A stretch of DNA of 64,000 nt, from NCBI RefSeq assembly GCF_900624995.1, contig NZ_UYXQ01000015.1:1-64000 (forward strand), given 5' to 3'. The DNA comes from Pseudomonas antarctica (GTDB taxonomy: Bacteria; Pseudomonadota; Gammaproteobacteria; Pseudomonadales; Pseudomonadaceae). Position numbers and translations under genes: made by a program. The notes under the pieces are model-generated. The model made no database searches, was not told where the DNA came from, and saw only the letters and a program-made list of their open reading frames with translations. Positions 30,934 through 39,465 of the stretch are shown here, in pieces (position 1 is the first letter of the stretch; each line of letters opens with the position of its first letter).

Positions 30934-30953
30934 TTGTATCGGGGTCGATACAA
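30934..30953. promoter_or_regulatory. 20-bp perfect-arm palindrome between anr and a divergent gene
   Basis: TTGTATCGGGGTCGATACAA has 7-bp perfect arms around a 6-bp spacer. It lies 32 bp upstream of the ATG at 30985 and about 100 bp upstream of anr. It does not match the Anr box. An operator for an unidentified dimeric regulator is likely. Confidence 0.5.
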
Positions 30954-30984
30954 GATGACAACTCAGTAACCATGGACCAGAGTT

Positions 30985-31455
30985 ATGTCTTCCATCAGTA
31001 GTATAAATCCTTCAAGTATTCGTATTCCTGCTGCGCCACAACCCCAAAAGGACAAGGTGGGAGACACTACCAACAACTCGTCACCGCTGGCCGATTCCAC
31101 GGCGGTCGAAGGTGTGGCGGTTACGATTTCCGGTGCGGCGATGAAGGCTGCGGCGGATGAGAAAACCTCCAACAGCGATATCGACGACAGCGGCCTGTCG
31201 GATAACGTCAAGAATCTGCTGAAGATGATTCGTGAGATCAAAAAGCAGATTGCCGAGAAGCAGGCTGAGATGACTGCGCTGATGGCTGATAAAAACCTCA
31301 GCCCTGATCAGATGCGAGCCCGCCTCTCTGGTCTGCAAAGTGCGCTGAGCGCTTTACAAGCGAGCTTGAATGGCGCTCAGGCGTCCTTGACTAAGGCGAT
31401 GAAAGACATGCCTGCCAACGACGCAGCTAAGACCGCTGCCCTGGCAATGAAGTAG
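30985..31455 (+). CDS. Hypothetical coiled-coil protein
   Basis: 156 residues, not recognised. A Ser/Pro-rich N-terminus (about 1-45) is followed by VAVTISGAAMKAAAD and then a strong helical/coiled-coil region (about 70-145) rich in Lys, Glu, Ala and Leu (MIREIKKQIAEKQAEMTALM). It has no cysteine, signal peptide or membrane span. It resembles small secreted or cytosolic helical proteins found in many pseudomonads. It is divergent from anr, with a 20-bp palindrome just upstream, and converges with hemN (6-bp gap). Confidence 0.7.
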   Translation: MSSISSINPSSIRIPAAPQPQKDKVGDTTNNSSPLADSTAVEGVAVTISGAAMKAAADEKTSNSDIDDSGLSDNVKNLLKMIREIKKQIAEKQAEMTALMADKNLSPDQMRARLSGLQSALSALQASLNGAQASLTKAMKDMPANDAAKTAALAMK

Positions 31456-31461
31456 CTGCCT

Positions 31462-32844
31462 TCAGATCACCCGCGAAAATCGTTGCCTGTTCTGGTGCTC
31501 CAGGTAGGCATCGAACACCATGCACACCGAACGCACCAACAAGCGCCCGGCGGGCAGTACGCGAATGCCTTGCGCGTCCAGCTCGATCAGCCCGTCGTCG
31601 GCCATCGTCTCCAACTGCGGCCATAGTTCGTCGAAATAGCCGCGAAAATCGATATTGAAGGCCTGTTCGATCTGTTCGAATCTCAGGCTGAAATTGCAGA
31701 TCAACTGCTGAATGACCTCACGGCGTAACCGATCATCCGTGGTGCACACCAAGCCACGGCTGGTGGCCAGTTGCGCGCCGGCCAGAGCGTTCTGGTAGTG
31801 ATTGAGGTCGCTGCTGTTCTGGCAATACAGGTCGCCGATCTGGCTGATCGCCGACACCCCCAAACCAATCAAGTCGCAATGCCCGTGGGTGGTGTAGCCC
31901 TGGAAGTTGCGTTGCAGCGTGCCTTCTTCCTGGGCCACCGCCAGTTCATCATCCGGCAGGGCAAAGTGGTCCATGCCGATGTAACGATAGCCCGCGCGGG
32001 TCAACTGCTCGATGGTGGTTTGCAGCATCAACAGCTTTTCCGCCGGTGAGGGCAGATCGTCGGTGTTGATCCGCCGCTGTGGCATGAACCGCTCCGGCAG
32101 GTGCGCGTAGTTAAACACCGACAAACGATCGGGTTGCAGCTTGATCACTTCCTCCACGGTGCGCGCGAAGTTGATCGGCGTTTGCTGGGGCAAGCCGTAG
32201 ATCAGGTCGATATTGATTGAGCGAAACTGCAGGGTGCGCGCCGCATCAATCACTGCGCGGGTTTCTTCAAGACTTTGCAGGCGATTGACCGCACGTTGCA
32301 CCTCGGGGTCGAGGTCTTGCAGGCCAATGCTCACGCGGTTGAAGCCCAATTCACGCAGCAGGCCCATCGTTGCCCAGTCGGCTTCACGCGGGTCGATTTC
32401 GATACCGTAGTCGCCGGAATCATCGCCCTGCAAATTGAAATGCTGACGCAGGCATGCCATCACCTGGCGCAGTTCGTCGTGGCTGAGAAAGGTCGGCGTA
32501 CCGCCGCCGAAGTGCAATTGCTCAACCGGCTGTTTGGGGTCGAGGTGGCAGGCCATCAGCTGGATTTCCTGCTCCAGGCGTTGCAGATAGGCCTGGGCGC
32601 GGCCACGGTCCTTGGTGATGACCTTGTTGCAGGCGCAGTAGTAGCAAATGTTCGCGCAGAACGGTACGTGCACATACAGCGACAAGGGCCGTACGGCTTT
32701 GCGGCTGTCGCGCAGGGCGTGGAGCAGGTCGAAGGTGCCGACTTGGCTGTCGAATTGTACGGCGGTGGGGTAGGACGTGTAACGCGGCCCCGCCAAGTCG
32801 TAGCGGTGAATCAGATCGGTGTCCCAACGAATGGCGTCGAGCAT
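31462..32844 (-). CDS. hemN: Oxygen-independent coproporphyrinogen III dehydrogenase
   Basis: Radical-SAM enzyme that makes protoporphyrinogen IX without oxygen. The 460 residues have the cluster motif CANICYYC (C63, C67, C70) with CNKVITKDRGR after it, the GGGTPTFL motif near 114, and the HemN C-terminal domain (GLVCTTDDRLRREVIQQLICN). A perfect Anr box lies 61 bp upstream of the ATG, so induction at low oxygen is expected. It supplies heme for the cbb3 oxidases encoded nearby. Confidence 0.96.
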   Translation of the reverse strand: MLDAIRWDTDLIHRYDLAGPRYTSYPTAVQFDSQVGTFDLLHALRDSRKAVRPLSLYVHVPFCANICYYCACNKVITKDRGRAQAYLQRLEQEIQLMACHLDPKQPVEQLHFGGGTPTFLSHDELRQVMACLRQHFNLQGDDSGDYGIEIDPREADWATMGLLRELGFNRVSIGLQDLDPEVQRAVNRLQSLEETRAVIDAARTLQFRSINIDLIYGLPQQTPINFARTVEEVIKLQPDRLSVFNYAHLPERFMPQRRINTDDLPSPAEKLLMLQTTIEQLTRAGYRYIGMDHFALPDDELAVAQEEGTLQRNFQGYTTHGHCDLIGLGVSAISQIGDLYCQNSSDLNHYQNALAGAQLATSRGLVCTTDDRLRREVIQQLICNFSLRFEQIEQAFNIDFRGYFDELWPQLETMADDGLIELDAQGIRVLPAGRLLVRSVCMVFDAYLEHQNRQRFSRVI

Positions 32845-32904
32845 GCGGGCGGTCCCCGGGATTGGCTAGTGGGCCGAGTCTAGGGGCAGGGTTGGGATGG
32901 CATC

Positions 32905-32918
32905 TTGATTTGCATCAA
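32905..32918. promoter_or_regulatory. Anr/Fnr box upstream of hemN
   Basis: TTGATTTGCATCAA is a perfect TTGAT-N4-ATCAA site, 61-74 bp upstream of the hemN ATG on the minus strand. The spacing suits activation from about position -41 with a short leader. Confidence 0.88.
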
Positions 32919-32951
32919 CGGGGAGCGGCGCTATGCCACAGAGGCAAGGCA

Positions 32952-33635
32952 CTAATGGCCCATCAGCCAGTGCTGGTGCGGGCCGGGCAACGTCCATAGA
33001 CCAAAGAGAATCACCAGCAAACCACCGGCTACACGCACGCTGCGTTTGCGCAGCAAAGCCGTGACTCGCTCAGCCGCCAGCCCGGTAGCCAGCAACACCG
33101 GCCAGGTACCCAGCCCGAACGCCAGCATCAGCAACGCACTGTCTACCGCGCTTCCCTGGCTCGCGGCCCACAGCAGGGTGCTGTAAACCAGCCCGCATGG
33201 CAGCCAGCCCCACAGCGCGCCCAGCAGTAACGCGCGGGGCAGGCTGGACACCGGCAGCAAACGGTTGGCGATGGGCTGTATATAGCGCCACAGGCCGCGT
33301 CCGAGGCTTTCGATTCGGGTGAGGCCGCTCCACCAGCCGGCCAGGTACAGGCCCATGCTGATCAGCAGCAAGCCGGCGAGCACACGCATGAACATCGCCG
33401 CCGGGCTGTTGGCCACCGCCCAGCCGGCCAGGCCGATCAATAACCCGGCGGCGGCATAGCTGAAGATGCGCCCCAGGTTGTACGCCAGCAGCAAACGAAA
33501 GCGGCGGCTGCGTTGTTCCTTGGGGATCGCCAGGGTCAGCGCGCCCATCAGCCCGCCGCACATGCCCAGGCAGTGGCCGCCACCCAGCAGGCCAAGGATG
33601 AGCGCGGAGACCAGCAGCGGCGCGAGTTCAAGCAT
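32952..33635 (-). CDS. Sulfite exporter TauE/SafE-family membrane protein
   Basis: 227 residues with about six membrane spans: LLVSALILGLLGGGHCLGMCGGLMGAL at the N-terminus contains the HCLGMCGG motif of the cbb3-associated subgroup. In this subgroup the Cys and His residues may bind copper, and the gene is regularly placed after ccoS; a role in copper supply to the oxidase is inference. The ATG at 33635 overlaps the 3' end of ccoS by 8 bp, so translation is coupled. A longer upstream frame is only the ccoS shadow. Confidence 0.87.
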   Translation of the reverse strand: MLELAPLLVSALILGLLGGGHCLGMCGGLMGALTLAIPKEQRSRRFRLLLAYNLGRIFSYAAAGLLIGLAGWAVANSPAAMFMRVLAGLLLISMGLYLAGWWSGLTRIESLGRGLWRYIQPIANRLLPVSSLPRALLLGALWGWLPCGLVYSTLLWAASQGSAVDSALLMLAFGLGTWPVLLATGLAAERVTALLRKRSVRVAGGLLVILFGLWTLPGPHQHWLMGH

Positions 33636-33840
33636 GGGGTGGGTCTTTGGGCGGTTGCTCTGGCCCGTTGGCTTCGTCGACAGCCGCCAAGTGGTTCGGG
33701 TCCTGGTCGTCAAACAGCACGCTGTGGGCCGGGCCATCGAGGTCGTCGTACTGGCCGCTGTCCACCGCCCAGAAGAAGATGTAGATGGCGACGCCGACTA
33801 ACAGCAGTGCCGCTGGAATCATCACGTATAGAGCTGGCAT
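33628..33840 (-). CDS. ccoS: cbb3-type oxidase assembly protein CcoS
   Basis: 70 residues: one N-terminal membrane span (LYVMIPAALLLVGVAIYIFFWAV, quoted by its ends only) followed by DSGQYDDLDGPAHSVLFDD, the CcoS signature. It is needed for cofactor insertion into the cbb3 oxidase. GGAG lies 7 bases before the ATG at 33840, which is preferred over a GTG two codons upstream. It follows ccoI by 22 bp in the ccoG-H-I-S order. Confidence 0.93.
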   Translation of the reverse strand: MPALYVMIPAALLLVGVAIYIFFWAVDSGQYDDLDGPAHSVLFDDQDPNHLAAVDEANGPEQPPKDPPHA

Positions 33841-33862
33841 CTGCACTCCATGCTCGCGCGGC

Positions 33863-36313
33863 TCAAGCCGGCAGCGAGCGGGTTACTAAGGTGGCGCTTT
33901 TAGCCGGCGCGCTCGGCAGGCCAGTCAGGCGTAAGGCATTGAGCACCACAGTCAACGAGCTGAGGGACATGCCGATCGCCGCCCAGATCGGGGTGATCCA
34001 GCCGAGGGCAGCAAACGGCAGCATAAGGCCATTGTACAGCCCGGCCCATAGCAGGTTCTCGATGATTACCCGACGGGTGCGCCGTGCCAGGGTAAACGCC
34101 TGCACCAATGCGTCGAGGCGGTTGGACAGCAGTACCGCGTCGGCGCTGGTTTTCGCCAGGTCCGTGGCCGAGCCCATCGCCACACTGATATCGGCGGCGG
34201 CGAGCACCGGCACATCGTTGACGCCATCGCCGAGCATCAGCACCTTGCGCCCTTCCTTGTGCAGTTGTTGCAGCACCTGCAGTTTAGCGTCGGGGCGCAG
34301 GCCGCCGTGGGCCTCGTCGATGCCTAAGTCGGCGGCGACACTGGCGACCATCGGCGAGCTGTCGCCCGACAGCAACAGCGTGCGCCAACCGCGCGCCCTG
34401 CACGCGGCCAGCAAGGCCGGCGCGTCGCTGCGCAGGCGGTCATCCAGCACGAACCAGGCGAGGGCGCCGTCACGGTCGCCGAGCAGCAGCCATTGGCCCG
34501 CCTCATCCGGAGACTCGGGGATCAGACAGCCGCTCAGTGCGCAAACAAAAGCCGGCTCGCCGATGCGCAATTGGCGCTCGCCTACGTGGCCTTCAAGGCC
34601 CAGGCCAGGGAAACTGAGGACTTCATCGGCGGCCAACGGCGCACGGCCAAAAGCCCGCGCAATCGGATGTTCGGAGCGGTTTTCCAAGGCGGCGCCGAGG
34701 CTCAGGCATTCATCGCTGTTCAGCGTGCTCAAGGGGCGGATCGCGCGCAGTGCCAGGCGGCCTTCGGTCAGCGTGCCGGTCTTGTCGAAGATCACTGTGT
34801 CGATCTGATTCAAACCTTCCAGCACATGCCCGCGTGTCAGCAACAGCCCGAGTGTATGCAGCGTGCCGGTGGCGGCGGTGAGCGCGGTCGGCGTGGCCAG
34901 CGACAGCGCGCACGGGCAGGTCGCTACCAGCATCGCCAGCACAATCCAGAATGCCCGCGAGGCGTCCAGCTCCCACCACAGCAGCCCGATCAAGGCGGCG
35001 GCGATCAGCGAACACAATAGAAACCATTGCGCCGCACGGTCGGCGATTTGCGCCAGGCGTGGTTTCTCGGCCTGGGCGCGCTCCAGCAGGCGCACGATGG
35101 CGGACAGGCGCGTGTCGTGGCCCAAGGCGCGTACCTCGACGGTCAGCGCGCCTTCGACGTTGAGTGTGCCGGCGGTGACCGCATCACTCACGTTGCGGGG
35201 CTGCGGCAGGTACTCGCCGGTGAGCAGGGATTCATCGATGCTCGATTGGCCGTCGAGAATCACCCCGTCCGCCGGCAATACCGCGCCGGGATGCACCAAT
35301 ACACGATCACCCACGGCCAATTCGCTGAGCAGGATGCGTTCGCTCTGGCCATCCTGTTTGAGGCGCAGGCACGAGGCGGGCAACAGGTTGACCAACTGCG
35401 CGGTGGCGGCGGCCGTGCGTTCCCGCGCTCGGCGCTCCAGGTAGCGGCCGGCCAGCAGGAACAGCGCGAACATACCCACCGCGTCGAAGTAAAGTTCGCC
35501 CGTACCGGTAATCGCGGTCCAGATACCCGCCAGATACGCACCGCCAATCGCCAGGGACACGGACACGTCCATGGTCAGGTGCCGCGTGCGCAGGTCGCGC
35601 AAAGCGCCCTTGAAGAACGGCGCACAGCTGTAAAACACGATGGGCGTGGTCAGAAACATCGCCACCCAGCGCAGGATCACGTGCAGCTCCGGGCTCAGGT
35701 CGATGTTGAATTCCGGCCAGGTGGCCATCGTCGCCATCATCGCCTGGAACCACAGCAAGCCCGCCACACCCAGTTGGCGCAGGGCCAGGCGGTTCTCGCC
35801 AGCCAGTTGCTCGGCGGCGCGATCCGCCTGGTAAGGGTGGGCGGCATAGCCGATGTGGCGCAGCTCGCTGAGCAGCTGGCTCAATGGCAATTGCCCGTCG
35901 GCCCAGCGCACGTGCAGCCGGTGGTTGGACAGGTTCAGCCGCGCCTCGGCCACGGCGGGCAGGCTGCGCAGGTGTTTTTCGATCAGCCAGCCACAGGCGG
36001 CGCAACTGATGCCTTCCATCATCAGGGTGGTTTCGGCGAGTTCGCCGTCGTGGCGCACAAAGGGTTTTTGCACGTCGGCGCGGTCGTACAGGGCCAGCTC
36101 GTCGGCCAGTTGCACCGGCAGCGCCTCGGGGTTGGCCGAGGCTTCGCTGCGGTGCTGGTAATAGCTTTCCAGCCCACCGGCCACAATGGCTTCGGCCACC
36201 GCTTGGCAGCCGGGGCAGCACAGCTCGCGGCGCTCGCCGAGGATTACGGCGGTAAACCGGCTGCCGGGCGGCACGGGCAGGGCGCAGTGGTAGCAGGGGG
36301 TTGGGGTGCTCAT
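33863..36313 (-). CDS. ccoI: Copper-translocating P-type ATPase CcoI
   Basis: Exports copper from the cytoplasm for assembly of the cbb3 oxidase Cu(B) site. The 816 residues show an N-terminal Cys-rich zinc/copper-type motif (CYHCALPV near 7, CCPGC near 33), a heavy-metal-associated domain with CAAC (near 105), eight membrane segments, the CPC transport motif (TCPCALSLATP near 470), the DKTGT phosphorylation site near 518 and GDGVNDVPVLA near 700. It is separated from ccoH by a 149-bp gap that contains a palindromic repeat, which may divide the operon. Confidence 0.95.
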   Translation of the reverse strand: MSTPTPCYHCALPVPPGSRFTAVILGERRELCCPGCQAVAEAIVAGGLESYYQHRSEASANPEALPVQLADELALYDRADVQKPFVRHDGELAETTLMMEGISCAACGWLIEKHLRSLPAVAEARLNLSNHRLHVRWADGQLPLSQLLSELRHIGYAAHPYQADRAAEQLAGENRLALRQLGVAGLLWFQAMMATMATWPEFNIDLSPELHVILRWVAMFLTTPIVFYSCAPFFKGALRDLRTRHLTMDVSVSLAIGGAYLAGIWTAITGTGELYFDAVGMFALFLLAGRYLERRARERTAAATAQLVNLLPASCLRLKQDGQSERILLSELAVGDRVLVHPGAVLPADGVILDGQSSIDESLLTGEYLPQPRNVSDAVTAGTLNVEGALTVEVRALGHDTRLSAIVRLLERAQAEKPRLAQIADRAAQWFLLCSLIAAALIGLLWWELDASRAFWIVLAMLVATCPCALSLATPTALTAATGTLHTLGLLLTRGHVLEGLNQIDTVIFDKTGTLTEGRLALRAIRPLSTLNSDECLSLGAALENRSEHPIARAFGRAPLAADEVLSFPGLGLEGHVGERQLRIGEPAFVCALSGCLIPESPDEAGQWLLLGDRDGALAWFVLDDRLRSDAPALLAACRARGWRTLLLSGDSSPMVASVAADLGIDEAHGGLRPDAKLQVLQQLHKEGRKVLMLGDGVNDVPVLAAADISVAMGSATDLAKTSADAVLLSNRLDALVQAFTLARRTRRVIIENLLWAGLYNGLMLPFAALGWITPIWAAIGMSLSSLTVVLNALRLTGLPSAPAKSATLVTRSLPA

Positions 36314-36341
36314 GGGTATAGATCTTAGTCGGCTGTCCGAT

Positions 36342-36448
36342 GATCGTTCCCACGCTCTGCGTGGTAACGCCTCGCTGGACGCTCCGCGTCCGCTGTTGTG
36401 ACGCAGAGCGTCACGGGCTGCATTCCCACGCAGAGCGTGGGAACGATC
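36342..36448. repeat. Nested-palindrome intergenic repeat, copy 2
   Basis: 107 bp, GATCGTTCCCACG to CGTGGGAACGATC, with inner hairpins GGACGC/GCGTCC and GTGACGC/GCGTCAC. It is in the same orientation as copy 3 and opposite to copy 1. It lies between ccoI and ccoH. Confidence 0.88.
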
Positions 36449-36462
36449 TAAGCGCAGGCTGT

Positions 36463-37002
36463 TTAATTCTTCAGGTCTTCAGCGCCCTGCAACGGCTCAT
36501 CACCCAGCAGCAAGTCCTTGTCGTGGCTGACCTGTTCTTCTTCGAACAGGCGCCAGGTTCTATCGCCCTCGACACCGAGCAGTTCCACGAAGCGCCGGCC
36601 TTCTACTTTGTCGGTGACCTGGCCGATGTAGCGGCCGGGTTCGCTGTCGCTGCGAGCCAGGTTGATCTTGCGATCCTTCTCCGGCTGGGTCGGGGAAATC
36701 AGGTTCAGTTCCAGGGTGCTCGGGTTGCTGTTGCCGGTCAGGTGCAATTCGACTTCACCGGTCAACTCGTCCAGGTGCACCTTGGCGCGCAGTTGCAGGG
36801 TCTGGGCCAGCAGTTCGCGGTCCAGGGAGCGGTTAATGCCTTTGCCAGCCTCGTAATAGTTGTCGTTGACCAGGTTGTCCGGGTTCTTCACCGCAATGGT
36901 CACCATGGTCAAGGTCAAGGTCACCGAGCAGGCCAGGATGGCAATGATGATCCAGGGCCAGAGGTGCTTGTACCAAGGGCTTGCGGCAGTCGCTACGGGC
37001 AT
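36463..37002 (-). CDS. ccoH: FixH-family protein CcoH
   Basis: 179 residues with one N-terminal membrane helix (WPWIIIAILACSVTLTLTM, about 15-33), then a periplasmic beta domain. The NLVNDNYYEAGKGINRSLDR segment, near residue 45, is typical of FixH/CcoH, which stabilises the cbb3 oxidase during assembly. It starts 18 bp after ccoG. The C-terminus is acidic. Confidence 0.92.
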   Translation of the reverse strand: MPVATAASPWYKHLWPWIIIAILACSVTLTLTMVTIAVKNPDNLVNDNYYEAGKGINRSLDRELLAQTLQLRAKVHLDELTGEVELHLTGNSNPSTLELNLISPTQPEKDRKINLARSDSEPGRYIGQVTDKVEGRRFVELLGVEGDRTWRLFEEEQVSHDKDLLLGDEPLQGAEDLKN

Positions 37003-37020
37003 TGTTTCGCTCTCTGTTTG

Positions 37021-38436
37021 TTAACGGACTTGAGGGCCGATGAATCGGCTCTTGGCTTCAATGTGGACACTGTCGTCATCGGCATCCCGGAGGACGAATT
37101 TCACTTCGTTGGTGCTCGACGGCAGTTGCTCGGGTGCGCTGGACAACTCCACCGGCATGCTGAAGATTTCCCCGGCCGCCACCTTGATCTCGCGTCGCCC
37201 CTGCAGCTTGAGGTCCGGCAGGCCCGAGGCGTCGAGCACATAGGTGTGATCGCGCTGGTCCTTGTTCATGATCTTCAGGCTGTAGACGTTTTCGATGCGA
37301 CCTTCGGCATTTTCGCGGAACAGCACGCGGTCTTTGCTGACGTCGAAACCGACCAGCGAGCGCATGAAAAATGCGCCGGCCAACAAGCTGATCATCGCCA
37401 GCAACACCAACGCATAACCGATCAGCCGCGGGCGTAGCTTGTGGGTTGTCTGCCCGGAAAGGTTGTGCTCGGTGGTGTAGCTGATCAGGCCGCGCGGGTA
37501 GTCCATCTTGTCCATGATGTTGTCGCAGGCATCGATACAGGCGGCGCAGCCGATGCACTCGATTTGCAGGCCGTCGCGGATGTCGATACCGGTGGGGCAC
37601 ACCTGCACGCACATCGTGCAATCGATGCAATCGCCCAGGCCCTGGGCCTTGTAGTCGATGCCTTTTTTGCGCGGGCCCCGCACTTCGCCCCGGCGCGGGT
37701 CGTAGGAGACGATCAAGGTGTCCTTGTCGAACATCACGCTTTGGAACCGTGCGTACGGGCACATGTAGATGCACACCTGTTCGCGCAGCCAGCCGGCGTT
37801 GCCATAGGTGGCGAGGGTGAAGAACCCGACCCAGAAATACGACCAGCCATCGGCCTGGCCGGTAAAGAAATCGAACACCAGTTCGCGGATCGGCGAGAAG
37901 TAGCCGACGAAGGTCATGCCGGTGACAAAACCGATCAACAGCCAGAGCGTGTGCTTGCTGAATTTGCGCAGCAATTTGTTGGCGCCCATTGGCGCTTTAT
38001 CCAGCTTGATGCGCTGGTTACGGTCGCCTTCAGTGACCTTTTCACACCACATGAAGATCCAGGTCCACACGCTTTGCGGGCAGGTATAGCCACACCAGAC
38101 GCGCCCGGCGTACACGGTGATAAAGAACAGGCCAAAGGCGGCCACAATCAGAATGCCCGAGAGCAGGATGAAATCCTGGGGCCAGAAGGTTGCGCCAAAA
38201 ATGAAGAATTTACGCGCCGGCAGGTTCCACCACACGGCCTGATGGCCACCCCAGTTCAGCCACACGGTGCCGAAGTAAAGCAGGAACAAGCCGGCGCCAC
38301 CGAGCATGCGCAAATTGCGGAACAGGCCGGTGAAGGCGCGGGTGTAGATTTTCTCTCGCGACGCATAAAGGTCAACGGATTGACTCGAGTTTTTGGCAGG
38401 CGGGGTAACGTCATGTACCGGTATTTGGTTGCTCAT
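37021..38436 (-). CDS. ccoG: Cytochrome c oxidase accessory protein CcoG
   Basis: 471 residues: five or six membrane helices, the RdxA/CcoG motif GRVWCGYTCPQSVWTW near 110, and two 4Fe-4S motifs (CIDCTMCVQVCP and CIGCAACIDAC, about 267-305), then a C-terminal Ig-like periplasmic domain. It is a membrane Cu(II) reductase in copper delivery to cbb3 oxidase. I prefer the second of two adjacent ATGs (38436), 7 bases after GGGA; 38439 is the alternative. Upstream are a TGCGACC palindrome and a degenerate Anr-like site. Confidence 0.93.
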   Translation of the reverse strand: MSNQIPVHDVTPPAKNSSQSVDLYASREKIYTRAFTGLFRNLRMLGGAGLFLLYFGTVWLNWGGHQAVWWNLPARKFFIFGATFWPQDFILLSGILIVAAFGLFFITVYAGRVWCGYTCPQSVWTWIFMWCEKVTEGDRNQRIKLDKAPMGANKLLRKFSKHTLWLLIGFVTGMTFVGYFSPIRELVFDFFTGQADGWSYFWVGFFTLATYGNAGWLREQVCIYMCPYARFQSVMFDKDTLIVSYDPRRGEVRGPRKKGIDYKAQGLGDCIDCTMCVQVCPTGIDIRDGLQIECIGCAACIDACDNIMDKMDYPRGLISYTTEHNLSGQTTHKLRPRLIGYALVLLAMISLLAGAFFMRSLVGFDVSKDRVLFRENAEGRIENVYSLKIMNKDQRDHTYVLDASGLPDLKLQGRREIKVAAGEIFSMPVELSSAPEQLPSSTNEVKFVLRDADDDSVHIEAKSRFIGPQVR

Positions 38437-38546
38437 CATTGCATCCCACGGCGGTGGAGATTTGCCTCGGCCAGTACGTGCCAACCGGGGTCAAAAATAG
38501 GGTCTTGCAGTGGCGTAATGATACGCCCCTGATACTGCTGAAAGGG

Positions 38547-38562
38547 TGCGACCTTTGGTCGC
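38547..38562. promoter_or_regulatory. GCGACC-TTT-GGTCGC palindrome upstream of ccoG
   Basis: TGCGACCTTTGGTCGC, 111 bp upstream of the ccoG ATG. A closely related element (TGCGACACTTGGTCGC) lies upstream of ccoN1, and a weaker one upstream of ccoN2. It resembles the GCGNC...GNCGC pattern reported for RegA/PrrA/RoxR-type redox regulators; that link is inference. Confidence 0.5.
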
Positions 38563-38589
38563 GTTGGGGGAAATCAATTGATGGTGTAT

Positions 38590-38603
38590 GTGACGTGGAT
38601 CAA
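38590..38603. promoter_or_regulatory. Degenerate Anr-like site upstream of ccoG
   Basis: On the minus strand TTGATCCACGTCAC: a perfect first half-site and 3 of 5 matches in the second. A TCAATTGA palindrome lies close by. Weak on its own; listed because it precedes a gene of the Anr regulon. Confidence 0.3.
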
Positions 38604-38643
38604 TTGACTTGTGAAGTATGGCTGGTTTTTGCGCGCAGGCTGG

Positions 38644-39054
38644 TCATTCGCCCCACGGATTAAGCAATGGAACGCCGCTCGATTTGAAGTCACTGACATT
38701 GCGCGTGACGACAGTAAGTCCATGAACCAGAGCAGTGGCAGCAATCAGCGCATCACTTTCATTCGCCTGGTCTGGCACATGCAGATGGGCGCAACGCAAA
38801 GCGACTGCGGCATCGACCGGCAGGATTCTGGCCTCGAATGCCGGCAGGACATGACGCTTGAGCCAAGTACGCAAAACCTTTCCCTGGGCCGGGTCTTTGC
38901 GCTCCAGGCGCAGTACCAAGGTTTCCAATTCTTTAAGCGTAATCGCGGAGATAAACATACGCAGCGCAATGACGCTTTTGGCCCAGGCGACCACGTTTGC
39001 GTCGGCCTGGGGTTTACGAAGCTCAGAGATTACGTTGGTGTCGAGTAGATACAT
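38644..39054 (-). CDS. VapC-type PIN-domain toxin
   Basis: 136 residues with PIN signatures: YLLDTNVISELRKPQ at the N-terminus (acidic D6), a central Glu in AITLKELETLV, and ESDALIAATALVHGLTVVTRN near the C-terminus with the remaining acidic residues. PIN toxins are endoribonucleases that attack tRNA or rRNA. The ATG at 39054 shares one base with the antitoxin stop (TGATG), the classical coupling. The pair is placed between ccoG and ccoP1, which are usually neighbours. Confidence 0.9.
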   Translation of the reverse strand: MYLLDTNVISELRKPQADANVVAWAKSVIALRMFISAITLKELETLVLRLERKDPAQGKVLRTWLKRHVLPAFEARILPVDAAVALRCAHLHVPDQANESDALIAATALVHGLTVVTRNVSDFKSSGVPLLNPWGE

Positions 39055-39308
39055 CAAGAGAGGTCCACGGGTCGATGAGTGATCACGGCGCGTTCGGTTT
39101 CGAAGTCGATTTCGGCCGCTTCTGGCATCACCAATAGGTCAACGATGTCGGCGTTGAGGCCTGTCAGTTTCTGGTAGTCCTCAATGCTTAGCAGTACATG
39201 GGCAGGCTTGCCGCGATCGGTGATAAAAACCGGCCCCTGACGGGCGGCTTTTTTGGCACCGCTTGTGTCTTGATTGAATTCACGGCTGGAAATGGTGGTG
39301 ATGGTCAT
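39054..39308 (-). CDS. Phd/YefM-family antitoxin
   Basis: 84 residues: the N-terminal Phd fold (ISSREFNQDTSGAKKAARQGPVFITDRG, residues about 6-33, given by its ends) and a C-terminal toxin-binding tail (DIVDLLVMPEAAEIDFE). It is the first gene of the toxin-antitoxin pair and should repress its own promoter. A GTAGT-N6-ACTAC palindrome lies 28 bp upstream. Confidence 0.9.
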   Translation of the reverse strand: MTITTISSREFNQDTSGAKKAARQGPVFITDRGKPAHVLLSIEDYQKLTGLNADIVDLLVMPEAAEIDFETERAVITHRPVDLS

Positions 39309-39335
39309 GGGGAGTCCCCCTTCGGCAGGCTATAT

Positions 39336-39351
39336 GTAGTTACGTTACTAC
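39336..39351. promoter_or_regulatory. Candidate operator of the toxin-antitoxin pair
   Basis: GTAGTTACGTTACTAC, with 5-bp arms around TACGTT, sits 28 bp upstream of the antitoxin ATG where a core promoter should be. Autorepression by the Phd-type antitoxin is the likely role. Confidence 0.5.
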
Positions 39352-39425
39352 TTGCCGATGGCAGGCATCAAACTCGTCGTTACCAGCGGTCATGCGTCCA
39401 TTGAATCGCTCAGGCGTTAGAAACG

Positions 39426-39452
39426 AAAAAGCCCCGCAATGCGGGGCTTTTT
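39426..39452. terminator. Bidirectional terminator between ccoP1 and the toxin-antitoxin pair
   Basis: Stem GCCCCGC/GCGGGGC with an AAT loop, flanked by AAAAA on the left and TTTTT on the right, so it can act on either strand. On the minus strand it ends ccoNOQP-1, 14 bp after the ccoP1 stop. Confidence 0.92.
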
Positions 39453-39465
39453 CGGTGTCGAGGCC

